64,000 bases of DNA from Chryseobacterium panacisoli (GCF_008274625.1 NZ_VTRU01000001.1:496001-560000), one strand, 5' to 3'; positions 43,874-54,052 are shown, counted from the stretch's first letter. Translations and numbers: made by a program. Notes: generated by a model not told the origin, from the sequence alone.

Positions 43874-44914
43874 TCACTTATACACTGATAATGAGAGCTT
43901 CATGTTCACGTCCTGTCCTTCCATGGGACGTTCAATAAAGGTCTGACGGATATCTCCGAAGCGCATCTCGTCTTTTTTGGCTTTCTGAATCAGCTGCTGA
44001 ATTGCCCGAATTCGTCCCTCATAGTTCCCTTTGTAGTACATGACGTAATTTTGAGACGGATTTACGGACCTAAAATTGAAATTATTGTCCGACACTCCGA
44101 TTTTCTTAGAAAGCGGAATTCCCAGGAAATAAGAAACTTCTTTATCTTTATAATTGTCCGCATCAGTGATCAGGATGGGATATCCGAATTCATCATCTCT
44201 CTTTCCCATATCCATCGTCACAAAGTTATAAGCTTTATTATAATTCATTACGATATTTCTGTAGAGCGCATCTTTCTTATTTGAAGTACTTACATTGATC
44301 CCAAGCAGCAGTTTATCTTCTTCATTTTCCACCATCAGGCTGTCATATTTGATCGCTGCCATCTGATTGTCTTTTTCTACTTTATTTCCTAAAGAATTTT
44401 TAAGATTCATCATGCTTTTATTGATGTTTTCAGCAAAACGGTCTTCAGTCCAGAAGTTTTCTACTCTTTTCCAGACAGGTAGCTTGGGGGTATGTACATA
44501 CCAGATGATTTTTGTTTTTTCTGCAGAAACTGGTTTAAATTTAACATCAACCAGTGTTGGGTTTTCATTTTCATCCTCAAAAAGCTGATATTTCAATGTT
44601 TTATTAAGATTCTCATACCTGATGAACATTTCCCCATCGGTATTATTTTTAGCATCCACATAGCTGATGGCACTTCCCTGTCCTTCGTAAGGCGTATAAT
44701 AATCAATATCAATAGATTGCGAACTGGTAAAAAAGTTATTCCATCTTGTGAAATTCTGCAGATTATTAAACTGGGCAAAAACCTTATCTACCGGATAATC
44801 AATCTCTTTTTCAATGGTGAAATTTTTACTTTCGTCTACAAAATAATACATGGAAGCAGCATAAGCTCCTCCCAATAAAACAATGATAAAAGTTAATATC
44901 TTAAAAATACGCAT
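43874..44914 (-). CDS. SRPBCC-family membrane-anchored protein
   Basis: 346 residues. An N-terminal membrane helix ('ILTFIIVLLGGAYAASMYYF', 6-25) is followed by an SRPBCC (polyketide-cyclase-like) domain, about 30-170: 'PVDKVFAQFNNLQNFTRWNNFF' and 'AEKTKIIWYVHTPKL'. The C-terminal half (about 200-346) looks like the effector-binding domain of GyrI-type proteins. It may bind a hydrophobic ligand; nothing points to a pathway. Its promoter box ends 4 bases before the ATG. Confidence 0.75.
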   Translation of the reverse strand: MRIFKILTFIIVLLGGAYAASMYYFVDESKNFTIEKEIDYPVDKVFAQFNNLQNFTRWNNFFTSSQSIDIDYYTPYEGQGSAISYVDAKNNTDGEMFIRYENLNKTLKYQLFEDENENPTLVDVKFKPVSAEKTKIIWYVHTPKLPVWKRVENFWTEDRFAENINKSMMNLKNSLGNKVEKDNQMAAIKYDSLMVENEEDKLLLGINVSTSNKKDALYRNIVMNYNKAYNFVTMDMGKRDDEFGYPILITDADNYKDKEVSYFLGIPLSKKIGVSDNNFNFRSVNPSQNYVMYYKGNYEGRIRAIQQLIQKAKKDEMRFGDIRQTFIERPMEGQDVNMKLSLSVYK

Positions 44915-44918
44915 CGCA

Positions 44919-44926
44919 CAAAAATA
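44919..44926 (-). promoter_or_regulatory. -7 promoter box adjoining the start codon of 43874-44914
   Basis: Reads TATTTTTG on the minus strand; only 4 bases separate it from the ATG at 44914. The mRNA would be leaderless or nearly so. Confidence 0.6.
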
Positions 44927-44998
44927 GTATAAATAAAAAGAGTGAACAATATGCTGATCACTCTGATTGTATGTTTAACAATAATTAACCTAGTTATA

Positions 44999-45157
44999 GG
45001 CTGGAGGCTGGATGAGGGAAGCTGGAGGTTACTATTCGGTGGATAATTACTAATCATTTTTTGATTAAAAATATTCAACCTCACCTTATAACCTGAATTT
45101 TATATGATAAGATTACTGTTTCTGCTCCAGTATTAATAACTTCCATCTTCCTTACTG
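44999..45157. repeat. Intergenic repeat element, copy 1
   Basis: Its left end (37 bases from 44999) matches the left end of the element at 58089 at 31 of 37 positions. Its right end carries the inverted-type word 'AACTTCCATCTTCC'. It abuts the glgC stop codon. The two copies are the only such matches noticed in the window. Confidence 0.6.
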
Positions 45158-46426
45158 CTAGCCCACATGTGTTCCGGGAGCAATTACAGCGCCTTTCTTC
45201 ACCACAACAATCCCGTCCTGTACGGAATAGGTTCCGTAGTCTCCATCCGGAATATGTTTTCCTCCGATGATTTTCACATTATCTCCGATGTAACAGTTTT
45301 TGTCAAGAATTGCTTTTTCTATATAGCAGTATTTTCCGATTCCCATATTAGGGCGCCCAGCTCTGTCATTCAGCACAATTTCTGTGGTATTCTGGTAAAA
45401 ATCTGCTCCCATCACATAGGAATTTACAATGGTACTGCCTTTGTCTATTCTTGTTCTGTTTCCGATTACTGAATTTTCAATTTTATCAGCCATAATGATA
45501 CATCCGTCTCCAAATACAGCCTTACTTACATAAGAACCATTGATTTTTGAAGGCGGAAGCATCCTTGCTCTGGTATAAATAGGAGAAGAAGAGAAAAGGT
45601 TAAACTGAGGCAGATCCAGGCAAAGGTCAAGATTGGCTTCGTAGAAAGATTCTATAGTTCCTATATCCGTCCAGTATCCTTCATACTGATAGCTTAATGT
45701 CTTGTATTTTCCAATAGAGCTCGGAATAATATCTTTTCCGAAATCATCACCAGCTCCTTCATCAAACATCTTTTTAAGGATAGTCTTAGTGAAGATATAG
45801 ATTCCCATGGAAGCCAGGAATTCTTTTCCTGCATGTTTATTTTCTGCTGAAACTTCAGACTTCATGCCTTCCAGCATATCATAATCCGGCTTTTCATAGA
45901 AAGAGGTAATATTTCCTTCATCGTCCGATTTTAAGATCCCAAAACCTGTAGCATCTTTTGCATTTACCGGGATTGTAGCAATGGTAAGATCGCCTCCGTT
46001 TTCAATATGAAAATCAAGCATTTCCCTGAAATCCATCTGATACAGCTGATCTCCTGAAAGAATCAGAATATAGTCATAATCATACTTTTCAAGATGCTTC
46101 ATTGATTGTCTTACGGCATCTGCAGTCCCCTGATACCAGCTCTCGTTTTCTACGTTCTGCTCAGCAGCCAGAATATCGACGAATCCTTTACTGAAGATAT
46201 CAAAGTGATAAGAATTCTTAATATGTGAATTGAGGGAAGCAGAATTAAACTGCGTCAAAACCAGGATCTTATTTAATCCTGAATTCAGGCAGTTTGAAAT
46301 AGGAATATCTACCAACCTGTATTTTCCCGCGATAGGCACTGCCGGTTTCGATCTGGAATATGTTAACGGGAATAATCTTGTTCCCCTGCCTCCTCCTAAA
46401 ACAATGGAGATTACATTTCGATTCAT
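45158..46426 (-). CDS. glgC: Glucose-1-phosphate adenylyltransferase
   Basis: 422 residues. Nucleotidyltransferase motif 'LGGGRGTRLFPLTYSRSKPAVPIAGKYRLVD' (the Arg-rich start binds effector and ATP), 'GTADAVRQS' and 'FGILKSDDEG', then a left-handed beta-helix with isoleucine-patch repeats in the last 120 residues. Makes ADP-glucose for glycogen. It follows glgA after 83 bases. Confidence 0.95.
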   Translation of the reverse strand: MNRNVISIVLGGGRGTRLFPLTYSRSKPAVPIAGKYRLVDIPISNCLNSGLNKILVLTQFNSASLNSHIKNSYHFDIFSKGFVDILAAEQNVENESWYQGTADAVRQSMKHLEKYDYDYILILSGDQLYQMDFREMLDFHIENGGDLTIATIPVNAKDATGFGILKSDDEGNITSFYEKPDYDMLEGMKSEVSAENKHAGKEFLASMGIYIFTKTILKKMFDEGAGDDFGKDIIPSSIGKYKTLSYQYEGYWTDIGTIESFYEANLDLCLDLPQFNLFSSSPIYTRARMLPPSKINGSYVSKAVFGDGCIIMADKIENSVIGNRTRIDKGSTIVNSYVMGADFYQNTTEIVLNDRAGRPNMGIGKYCYIEKAILDKNCYIGDNVKIIGGKHIPDGDYGTYSVQDGIVVVKKGAVIAPGTHVG

Positions 46427-46509
46427 AAATATCTTGCGTTTTTTATTGAGTTTATTGTTCTGTTCTTAGTGTTCAATGCTGTTTTTAAGCATTCTTTATT
46501 TTCATTATA

Positions 46510-47916
46510 TCAGCTATTATATAAAGCTATGTATTTTTCTGCAGATTTCTCCCATGCAAAGTCAAAATTCATGTTGGCATAGATAAGATCTTCCATTACC
46601 CCTTTCTGGTTATAAATTCCAAGCGCCCTGTTCATCGCATGTACAATATCATCTACACCAGGATAAGTAAAATTCAGTCCGGCTCCTCCGGTTGATATAT
46701 CTTCTACAGTATCCCTGAGTCCTCCCGTATATCTTACTACAGGAACGGTTCCGTATCTCATGGAATACATTTGATTTAATCCGCAAGGTTCTACCCTTGA
46801 CGGCATCAGAAGGAAATCTGCCGATGCATAGATCTTATGGGAAAGATGTTCTTTATATCCCAGATCCAGAGCAAAATTGGTATAGGTATAATCGTATTCC
46901 TTGAGTTTATTCTCAATATAGGTATTTCCAGACCCGAGAATCATTATATTTAAAGCTCCGTAGCTTTGCTTTATGCTTTTCCATACTACATCCGGCAAAA
47001 AATCGGCCCCTTTTTCTGTAGCAAACCGTCCGATAAAGGCAAATAAAGGAAGTTTGGGATTCAGTCCATATTCTTGGCAGAGTTGTTCTTTATTTTTCTT
47101 CTTCTGAGCTACTGCGTTTTTACTGTTAAAATTAAAATCCAGCATCGGATCGGTTTCAGGATTCCAGACTTCAGTGTCAATACCATTGATGATTCCGTAT
47201 GCTTTCCCAAATTCCTGACGGACCAGGCTTTCTAGCCCGCGGAAGCTGATGAAGAGTTCTTCAAGATATCCTTCGGAAACAGTGGTAAAAGCATGGGCAC
47301 ATTTAATCATGCTGGCCAGAGGATTTATGAATCCGTTCCAGTCCATCAGTCCCCATTTATAAGAATCAAAAGACGGCATATAATGGGCCATTCCCCAACT
47401 CATCATTCCCTGGTATTCTCCGTTGTGGATGGTTCCTATTGTTTTCACTCCCTTTAAAAATTCAAATTCACGGCAGTGCTCTACCATAAAGGGAACCAAT
47501 CCGGTGTGATAATCATGACAGTGTAAAACATCAGGACGGATTTGCATGGCACACAACCAGTGTAGCAACCCATGCTGGAAGGCTATAAACTGGAAACTCT
47601 CATCCTGATATCCGTAAGGATTGTCTCTGTCTAATAATCCGGGGATTCTCACCATATACAGTTCAAACCCCAGAGCGTCTGTCTTTTCTTTCAACACCTG
47701 AACCTGCAGCATATTGGTTCCCTGATGAATAAATCCGTCAAAAACCAGATCAAATTCATGATCATATATAAAGGGCTTGTTATACCATGGCATTACAACC
47801 CTGGCCTCTATTCCTTTTATTTTATTCTGATATTTTGGCAGCGCTCCTACTACATCCGCAAGACCACCTACTTTTGCTACAGGATAACATTCTGTACTTA
47901 AATGATAAATAACCAT
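46510..47916 (-). CDS. glgA: Glycogen synthase
   Basis: 468 residues, GT5 family. 'YPVAKVGGLADVVGALP' contains the ADP-glucose-binding K-x-G-G-L motif. 'GRFATEKGAD', 'MPSRVEPCGLNQMYSMRYGTVPVVRYTGGLRDTV' hold the second domain's substrate site. Extends alpha-1,4-glucan. It starts 3 bases after the glgB stop, so it is translationally linked. Confidence 0.96.
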   Translation of the reverse strand: MVIYHLSTECYPVAKVGGLADVVGALPKYQNKIKGIEARVVMPWYNKPFIYDHEFDLVFDGFIHQGTNMLQVQVLKEKTDALGFELYMVRIPGLLDRDNPYGYQDESFQFIAFQHGLLHWLCAMQIRPDVLHCHDYHTGLVPFMVEHCREFEFLKGVKTIGTIHNGEYQGMMSWGMAHYMPSFDSYKWGLMDWNGFINPLASMIKCAHAFTTVSEGYLEELFISFRGLESLVRQEFGKAYGIINGIDTEVWNPETDPMLDFNFNSKNAVAQKKKNKEQLCQEYGLNPKLPLFAFIGRFATEKGADFLPDVVWKSIKQSYGALNIMILGSGNTYIENKLKEYDYTYTNFALDLGYKEHLSHKIYASADFLLMPSRVEPCGLNQMYSMRYGTVPVVRYTGGLRDTVEDISTGGAGLNFTYPGVDDIVHAMNRALGIYNQKGVMEDLIYANMNFDFAWEKSAEKYIALYNS

Positions 47917-47919
47917 TCT

Positions 47920-49866
47920 TTATCTCTTGTGTTTAATTCTGTGTAATTTATATTTTTTATCTTTCTTCTGTCTTAAAATAATCCCTGCCAATGGCGGTAA
48001 TTTCACAGTCATTGATTTCGGATATCCCCGCCATTCTTCATCCTCCTCTTCCAGTATTTCGGGCTCTACTCCGCTTCCGCTGTATTTTTCATCATCGGAA
48101 TTTAAAACAACCTCCCAATGAGTTCCTGCAGGGATCCCGATTTTATAATCCAGTACTTTTGGAGCCAGATTTAAGACTACCATAGCAATATCATCTTTTC
48201 GTTTTCCTTTTCTCAGGTATACATATACTGAGTTTTCCAGATCATCTGCTTCTACCCACTCAAAACCATGTTTATCAAACTGATTTTCATAAAAGGCAGA
48301 TTCTGATGTATATAGATGATTCAGCTCTTTAACAATTTCCTGCATTCCCTTATGAACAGGGTATTTCAACAAATGCCAGTCCAGGCTTCTGGTAAAGTTC
48401 CATTCGCTCGTCTGTCCGAATTCATCTCCCATGAAAAGCAGTTTAGCTCCGGGATGAGTGTACATATATACATATAAGGTACGCAGATTGGCAAATTTCT
48501 GCCATTCGTCCCCTTTCATTTTATAGATCAGACTTGCTTTTCCGTGTACGACTTCATCGTGTGACAAAGGCATCATATAATTTTCATTATACATATACAT
48601 AGAAGCAAATGTTAGTTTATGGTGATGAAACTTTCGATTGGCGAAGTCTTCTTTGAAATAATCCAGTGTATCATGCATCCAGCCCATCATCCATTTCATT
48701 CCAAAGCCTACACCTCCGTCATGAACAGGTTTTGTAAGCATGGGAAAATCTGAACTTTCCTCTGCTATGGTCATGATATTATTTCCGAATTCCTTATACA
48801 CTGCAGTATTGAATTCCTGCAGAAATGTTTTTGCTTCCAGATTTACATTGGTCCCATAGATATTGGGTTCCCACTCGCCCTCATTTCTTGAATAATCCAG
48901 ATGAAGCATTGACGTTACGGCATCTACACGCAATCCATCAGCATGGTAGCGATCCAGCCAGAACATGGCATTGGAGATCAGAAAAGATTTTACTTCATTT
49001 CTTCCATAATTGAAAATGTGAGACTTCCAATCGGGATGAAAACCTTTTCTCGGATCTTCATGTTCATAAAGGTATGATCCGTCGAAACGGTGAAGACCAT
49101 TAGCATCTCCCGGAAAATGAGAAGGTACCCAATCCAGGATAACACCTATATTATTTCTATGAAGTTCATCAATAAGAAACATCAGATCCTGTGGTGAGCC
49201 GAAACGCGAAGTCGCCGCATAAAAACCGGTAATCTGATACCCCCAGCTTGGATCATACGGATATTCCATCACCGGCATGAATTCTACGTGGGTAAAACCC
49301 ATTTCTTTCACATAGGGAACCAGCTTTTCTGCAATATCCCGATAATTTAAAAACTTCCCAGGATTATCACCTTCCCTCACCCATGAGCCCAGGTGCAGTT
49401 CATACACTGATATAGGAGCTTCCAGCCTGTTTTTTTCCCAGCGGCTATCCATCCATTCCTTATCATTCCATTCATACCAGGTAGTAGAAACCAGGGAAGC
49501 TGCCTGAATATTCTGTTCCCAGCTTACCGCATAAGGATCGCTTTTTTCCAGGATATCACCTCTTGGTGTTTCAATGGCATATTTATATAACGTTCCCCAG
49601 GTTAACCCATCAATAAATCCTTCCCAAATTCCGGACCCGTCCCATCTTGGGAACAAAATATGATCTTTATGATTCCAGTTATTAAAATTGCCAATCACGG
49701 AAACTTTCTTTGCATTGGGCGCCCATACTGAAAAATATACTCCTTTTATTCCATCTTTCTCCGCAGAATGTGCTCCAAATTTACCATACAGCTTGTAATG
49801 CCTACCTTCTTTGAAAAGATACACATCATGGTCGGTGAAAAGCGTGTAGGTTTTAACAGAATTCAT
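47920..49866 (-). CDS. glgB: 1,4-alpha-glucan branching enzyme
   Basis: 648 residues from the ATG at 49866; a TTG one codon earlier is not needed. N-terminal CBM48 ('GVYFSVWAPNAKKVSVIGNFNNWNHKDH'), GH13 barrel with nucleophile region 'GLRVDAVTSMLHLDYS', acid/base Glu in 'MTIAEESSDFP' and 'PLSHDEVVHGKAS', and a C-terminal all-beta domain. First gene of glgBAC, divergent from the esterase gene. Confidence 0.95.
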   Translation of the reverse strand: MNSVKTYTLFTDHDVYLFKEGRHYKLYGKFGAHSAEKDGIKGVYFSVWAPNAKKVSVIGNFNNWNHKDHILFPRWDGSGIWEGFIDGLTWGTLYKYAIETPRGDILEKSDPYAVSWEQNIQAASLVSTTWYEWNDKEWMDSRWEKNRLEAPISVYELHLGSWVREGDNPGKFLNYRDIAEKLVPYVKEMGFTHVEFMPVMEYPYDPSWGYQITGFYAATSRFGSPQDLMFLIDELHRNNIGVILDWVPSHFPGDANGLHRFDGSYLYEHEDPRKGFHPDWKSHIFNYGRNEVKSFLISNAMFWLDRYHADGLRVDAVTSMLHLDYSRNEGEWEPNIYGTNVNLEAKTFLQEFNTAVYKEFGNNIMTIAEESSDFPMLTKPVHDGGVGFGMKWMMGWMHDTLDYFKEDFANRKFHHHKLTFASMYMYNENYMMPLSHDEVVHGKASLIYKMKGDEWQKFANLRTLYVYMYTHPGAKLLFMGDEFGQTSEWNFTRSLDWHLLKYPVHKGMQEIVKELNHLYTSESAFYENQFDKHGFEWVEADDLENSVYVYLRKGKRKDDIAMVVLNLAPKVLDYKIGIPAGTHWEVVLNSDDEKYSGSGVEPEILEEEDEEWRGYPKSMTVKLPPLAGIILRQKKDKKYKLHRIKHKR

Positions 49867-50064
49867 CAAGATCGGTTTGTATTTATATTTTCTTTGAAAC
49901 TACGAAAAATACTGACAATCTTGATTAATTATTCATCAAATAATCGCCAACTTAATTTCGGTTTTCGTCTATCTATCAAATATATCATTTTTTAACTCAC
50001 ATTTTTATGATTTCAAAACAATCTTTTTTTATAAATTTATCATCAACATTATTAAACACACACG

Positions 50065-51186
50065 ATGAGGTTTGAACTTTATACCGAAGAAAAAGACGAC
50101 AGAACAGTATTTATTACCGGAAATTTCAACAGCTGGAATCCTAAAGACTATAACTTTCAGCTTAAACAAATTGATCCCTCCAATTACTTTATAGAAATTG
50201 AAGATCAGATTCTTCCCGAAGAAATTGACTATAAATTCACAAAAGGAGGTTGGGAGAATGTGGAGCTGGATGAATATGGAAATATCACACCCAACCGAAA
50301 AGTAAAAAAAGCAGCCGGTGAAACTTCGGATACTGTAAAAAAATGGAGATTAAACTGGGGGCCGTTCAAAGAAGAATATTATCCTATTGCTGAAGTAATT
50401 TCCGAAAATTTTTATATCCCGCAGCTTGACCGCCACCGGAAAGTCTGGGCACTGCTTCCCTACGATTATCATACAACGGACAAGCGATATCCTGTTTTAT
50501 ATCTTCAGGACGCCCAAAACTTATTCAATGAAGGAAGCGGCTTCGGAAACTGGGAAATTGACAAGAAGCTGTCTATCCTTGCAGAATATGGCCGTGGTGA
50601 CCTTATCATCATTGCGATAGAACATGGCAGCGAGGAAAGAATTAAAGAATATATTTTCGACAATGACCATGTAGCCAACGGTTCCGAGGGAAAAAAATAC
50701 ATCCGCTTTATTGCAGATACCTTAAAACCTTTTGTGGATGAAAATTACAGAACAAAAAAAGACCGTGACAATACCGGAATCGGAGGCAGTTCATTGGGTG
50801 CACTCATCAGTATATACAGTGGGTTTCTTTATCCTGAAGTCTATTCCAAATTATTGATCTTTTCTCCTTCGCTTTGGGTAGAGCCCAACAACAACTTTCC
50901 GATGATGAATTTCCGGGTTCCTTTTAAAACAAAAATTTATCTCTATGGAGGCGGCCAGGAAGGATCTAAAATGGTCAAAAGAATTCATATTTTTGAAGAA
51001 TATCTGAAAAGATGGGAAGAGAAAAAGCTTTTTGATTTTGAGTTTAAGACCAATATCAATCCTGAAGGAACCCATAATGAATTTTACTGGTCACAGGAGT
51101 TTCCAAGAGCCATTGAATGGCTATTCTACGATAATACAGAAAACCCTGTAGAAGTAAAACCACAACAACAAAGCATTAAAAACTAA
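50065..51186 (+). CDS. Alpha/beta-hydrolase esterase with N-terminal glycogen-binding-like domain
   Basis: 373 residues. Residues 1-85 look like a CBM20/CBM48 sandwich ('TVFITGNFNSWNPKDYNFQL', the same F-N-x-W-N-P as GlgB). Residues about 105-350 are an esterase-D-type hydrolase: 'KVWALLPYDYHTTDKRYPVLYLQDAQNLF', nucleophile Ser243 in 'GGSSLG' and 'GTHNEFYWSQEFPRAIEWLF' with the catalytic His. It is divergent from glgBAC, which suggests action on glycogen-associated esters. The substrate is unknown; related proteins are often called enterobactin- or feruloyl-type esterases. Confidence 0.82.
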   Translation: MRFELYTEEKDDRTVFITGNFNSWNPKDYNFQLKQIDPSNYFIEIEDQILPEEIDYKFTKGGWENVELDEYGNITPNRKVKKAAGETSDTVKKWRLNWGPFKEEYYPIAEVISENFYIPQLDRHRKVWALLPYDYHTTDKRYPVLYLQDAQNLFNEGSGFGNWEIDKKLSILAEYGRGDLIIIAIEHGSEERIKEYIFDNDHVANGSEGKKYIRFIADTLKPFVDENYRTKKDRDNTGIGGSSLGALISIYSGFLYPEVYSKLLIFSPSLWVEPNNNFPMMNFRVPFKTKIYLYGGGQEGSKMVKRIHIFEEYLKRWEEKKLFDFEFKTNINPEGTHNEFYWSQEFPRAIEWLFYDNTENPVEVKPQQQSIKN

Positions 51187-51277
51187 GCTTGCAAAACCGC
51201 TGAAGAAGGTTTTCAGAGAGACAATAACAAATGAAGAGCGATTTGCATATGGTTTTAGAAAAATATAACATCTATTT

Positions 51278-52693
51278 ATGAAACTAATTAATAAAAAAAA
51301 CAAAAATTACACTCAGATTTTTCACTTATTTACAGAAGAAGAATGGGTAAAATCCAGTAAAAATTTCAACAAAAATATCGCTACTTTTTTTACAGGAAAG
51401 AAGTATGAAGTTTTCATCAATGCCCATGAAGAAGGAATTACCTATTTCATCGGATTAGGAAAATCTACGGTACAGAATTTCGAAATCCAGCAGGTTGCAG
51501 CCAAATTCTCACAAACACAGAAAGAAAAACTGCAGGCAGTTCCTACGCTGGCTCTGGCAGATTTCATGAATGAAAAACAATTTGAGGAATTTGTAAAAGG
51601 ACTTTTAGCTGGAACTTACAACTATCCTTTTGATAAAAAACATGCTTTCTGGAATGTAAAATTTGAATTGCATTTTGAAAATTTAAGCCAGAAAAAGCTA
51701 GATCACATCAGTCAGAAAACGGAAGCCCTTATTAATGGTCAGACTGCCTGCCAGGATTGGCTCAACAAACCTGCCAATCTTAAAAAACCGGATATTTTAA
51801 GTGCATATCTTAAAAATCTGGCAAAAAAGCACGAATTGAAATACACGGTGTTTAACAGGAAAAAATGTGAAGAGCTTGGATTAGGCGCTTATCTATCAGT
51901 CAATCAGGGAAGCGCTTATGATGCAGCTTTCACTATTTTAGAATATAAAACTACGGTTAAAAATGCCAGGACTTTCGGACTGGTAGGAAAATGTATTTTG
52001 TTTGATACAGGAGGAATATCAATAAAAAGCTCTGCCAATCTGCATTATATGAAATCTGATATGGGAGGGGCTACAGCTGTTTTGGGAACTTTAATTTATG
52101 CTGCAGAAATGCAGCTTCCTGTGAATATTATTGCTGTTCTTCCTATTACCGATAATGCTGTTTCAGAAAAAGCCCTGCTTCCGAGTGATGTGATCACAGC
52201 CTATAACGGAAAAACCATTGAAGTACTTGATACCGATGCCGAAGGCCGTTTGATCCTTGCCGACGGATTATCTTATCTTTCCAAAAACTACAAAACAGAT
52301 TTTCTGATTGACCTTGCTACTTTAACGGGAAGTTCTGTACGCATGTTTGGAGACACTTGTGCTGCAATGTTTTCCAATAATGAGGAACTGAAAAATAATC
52401 TGATAAAAACCGGAGATCAAACCAATCAGCGAGTATGGAATCTACCGTTATGGGATGTCTGGAAAGATGATATCCAGTCTGATGTAGCCGATATGAAAAA
52501 TATTTCCCTGAAGCCTGTTGGAGACTGCATTATTGCAGCCAAATTCTTAGAGCAATTCATTGAAAACCACCCTAAATGGGCTCATCTGGATATTGCCGGA
52601 GTAGCCTTCGGAAGTGTAGGTTATGCTAAGGAAAAAGCAGCAACTGGTTTTGGGGTTCAACTCCTTGTGAATTTAATTGAAAATTATCATTAA
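51278..52693 (+). CDS. Leucyl aminopeptidase family (M17)
   Basis: 471 residues. The M17 signature appears as 'VLDTDAEGRLILADGL' (canonical NTDAEGRL, here with Asp for the first Asn), with 'KCILFDTGGISIKSS', 'MKSDMGGATAVLG' and the later 'VWNLPLWDVW'. A two-metal enzyme that removes N-terminal residues from peptides. It precedes the ligase cluster by 142 bases, separated by an inverted repeat, so co-transcription is uncertain. Confidence 0.9.
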   Translation: MKLINKKNKNYTQIFHLFTEEEWVKSSKNFNKNIATFFTGKKYEVFINAHEEGITYFIGLGKSTVQNFEIQQVAAKFSQTQKEKLQAVPTLALADFMNEKQFEEFVKGLLAGTYNYPFDKKHAFWNVKFELHFENLSQKKLDHISQKTEALINGQTACQDWLNKPANLKKPDILSAYLKNLAKKHELKYTVFNRKKCEELGLGAYLSVNQGSAYDAAFTILEYKTTVKNARTFGLVGKCILFDTGGISIKSSANLHYMKSDMGGATAVLGTLIYAAEMQLPVNIIAVLPITDNAVSEKALLPSDVITAYNGKTIEVLDTDAEGRLILADGLSYLSKNYKTDFLIDLATLTGSSVRMFGDTCAAMFSNNEELKNNLIKTGDQTNQRVWNLPLWDVWKDDIQSDVADMKNISLKPVGDCIIAAKFLEQFIENHPKWAHLDIAGVAFGSVGYAKEKAATGFGVQLLVNLIENYH

Positions 52694-52729
52694 AAATTAG
52701 TTTTTTACAAAAAAACTCTGTATAATTGA

Positions 52730-52817
52730 TTAGTGAATTTTCAAAAACGCACGATATTGCATTTTTTGATATTAATAAAACAATAAACAAATGCTTTTAT
52801 TTTTGAAAATTCACTAA
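52730..52817. promoter_or_regulatory. 18-bp perfect inverted repeat over the putative promoter of the ligase cluster
   Basis: Arms 52730-52747 and 52800-52817 are exact inverted copies (TTAGTGAATTTTCAAAAA) separated by 52 bases. A TATTTTTG box (52798-52805) overlaps the right arm, and the ATG of the first ligase is 17 bases after it. This looks like a paired operator, though a long hairpin in the mRNA of upstream transcripts is also possible. Confidence 0.7.
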
Positions 52818-52834
52818 ATATTAAAAAACATTAT

Positions 52835-54049
52835 ATGGAGAAGAAAACTATTGTGTGTATTTCGTGCTATTACAAAGGCTACGATTTTATGGACGAAATG
52901 AAGAATCTCGGCAATAAAATCATCTTAGTAACCTCTGAAAATCTTAAAGAAAAAAACTGGCCATGGCATGCAATTGATGAGGTATTTTATATGCCGGAAC
53001 TCAAGCCATCCGTATGGAATCTGGAGCATCTGATTCAGGGATTTTCCCACCTGATGAAAACCAGAAAAGTAGATGCTGTAGTGGCATTAGATGATTATGA
53101 TGTAGAAAAAGCTGCATTAATCAGGGAAACATTCCGTATTCCGGGAATGGGACAGACTACACACCGATATTTCAGGGATAAACTGGCTATGCGCCAGAAG
53201 GCAAAAGATTCAGAAATCAGCGTTCCCGAATTTACAGCTGTATTCAATGACAATGAAGTTAATGAATTTACAGACCGTGTTCCTGCACCATGGGTGCTAA
53301 AGCCCCGTTCTGAAGCATCAGCATCAGGAATTAAAAAAATAACTTCCAAGGAACAACTTTATGAGGCACTGGAGACACTGGGAGAAGAACGTCATCTTTT
53401 TTTACTGGAAAGTTTTAAACCCGGAGACGTTTATCATGTGGACAGCCTTACTTTTAATAAAAAAATTATATTCACTTCTGCCTCAAAATACCTTGCCCCT
53501 CCTATGCAGGTTTCCCATGAAGGCGGAGTATTCAGATCCAAAACTTTAGGAAGATATTCTGAGGAATTTAAGGCATTGGAAGAAATTAACGCCAGAGTAC
53601 TTTCCAATTTTGGATTAATCAATGGTGCAACCCATACAGAATTTATCAGAGGAAAAGAAGATGGAAAATGGTATTTCCTTGAAACCTCATCAAGGGTTGG
53701 CGGTGCTCATATTCCGGATCTGGTAGAGGCCTCAAGCGGCATTAATATCTGGAGAGAATGGGCTAAAATTGAAGATGCTCTTCTGAGAGGAAATGATTAC
53801 AGTGTTTCACCACCTACAGGATACTACTCAGGACTGATTGTTGCTCTTATTAAAGATAAAGAGCCGGATTACAGCAATTTTGAATGCGAAGAGGTTGTAA
53901 AATTCCTTCCGATAGATTATCACGTCGGGATTGTTTACAAATCCGACGAGGCCTCCGTTGTACAGGACAGACTGGATTCTGCAGCAGAAATGATTCATGC
54001 GGATATGCTGAATATTCTTCCCCCAAAAAGCAACAAGCTCAGCTCATAA
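52835..54049 (+). CDS. ATP-grasp peptide/amide ligase
   Basis: 404 residues. An N-terminal Rossmann-like part (1-110) precedes an ATP-grasp domain: 'RDKLAMRQKAKDSEISVPEF' (114-133), the phosphate-loop Lys156-Pro157 in 'PWVLKPRSEASASGI', and 'YFLETSSRVGGAH' (280-292) with the metal-binding Glu283. This layout matches L-amino acid ligases and carboxylate-amine ligases that couple two substrates through an acyl phosphate. First gene of the cluster, directly after the inverted repeat. Confidence 0.85.
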   Translation: MEKKTIVCISCYYKGYDFMDEMKNLGNKIILVTSENLKEKNWPWHAIDEVFYMPELKPSVWNLEHLIQGFSHLMKTRKVDAVVALDDYDVEKAALIRETFRIPGMGQTTHRYFRDKLAMRQKAKDSEISVPEFTAVFNDNEVNEFTDRVPAPWVLKPRSEASASGIKKITSKEQLYEALETLGEERHLFLLESFKPGDVYHVDSLTFNKKIIFTSASKYLAPPMQVSHEGGVFRSKTLGRYSEEFKALEEINARVLSNFGLINGATHTEFIRGKEDGKWYFLETSSRVGGAHIPDLVEASSGINIWREWAKIEDALLRGNDYSVSPPTGYYSGLIVALIKDKEPDYSNFECEEVVKFLPIDYHVGIVYKSDEASVVQDRLDSAAEMIHADMLNILPPKSNKLSS

Positions 54050-54052
54050 ATT

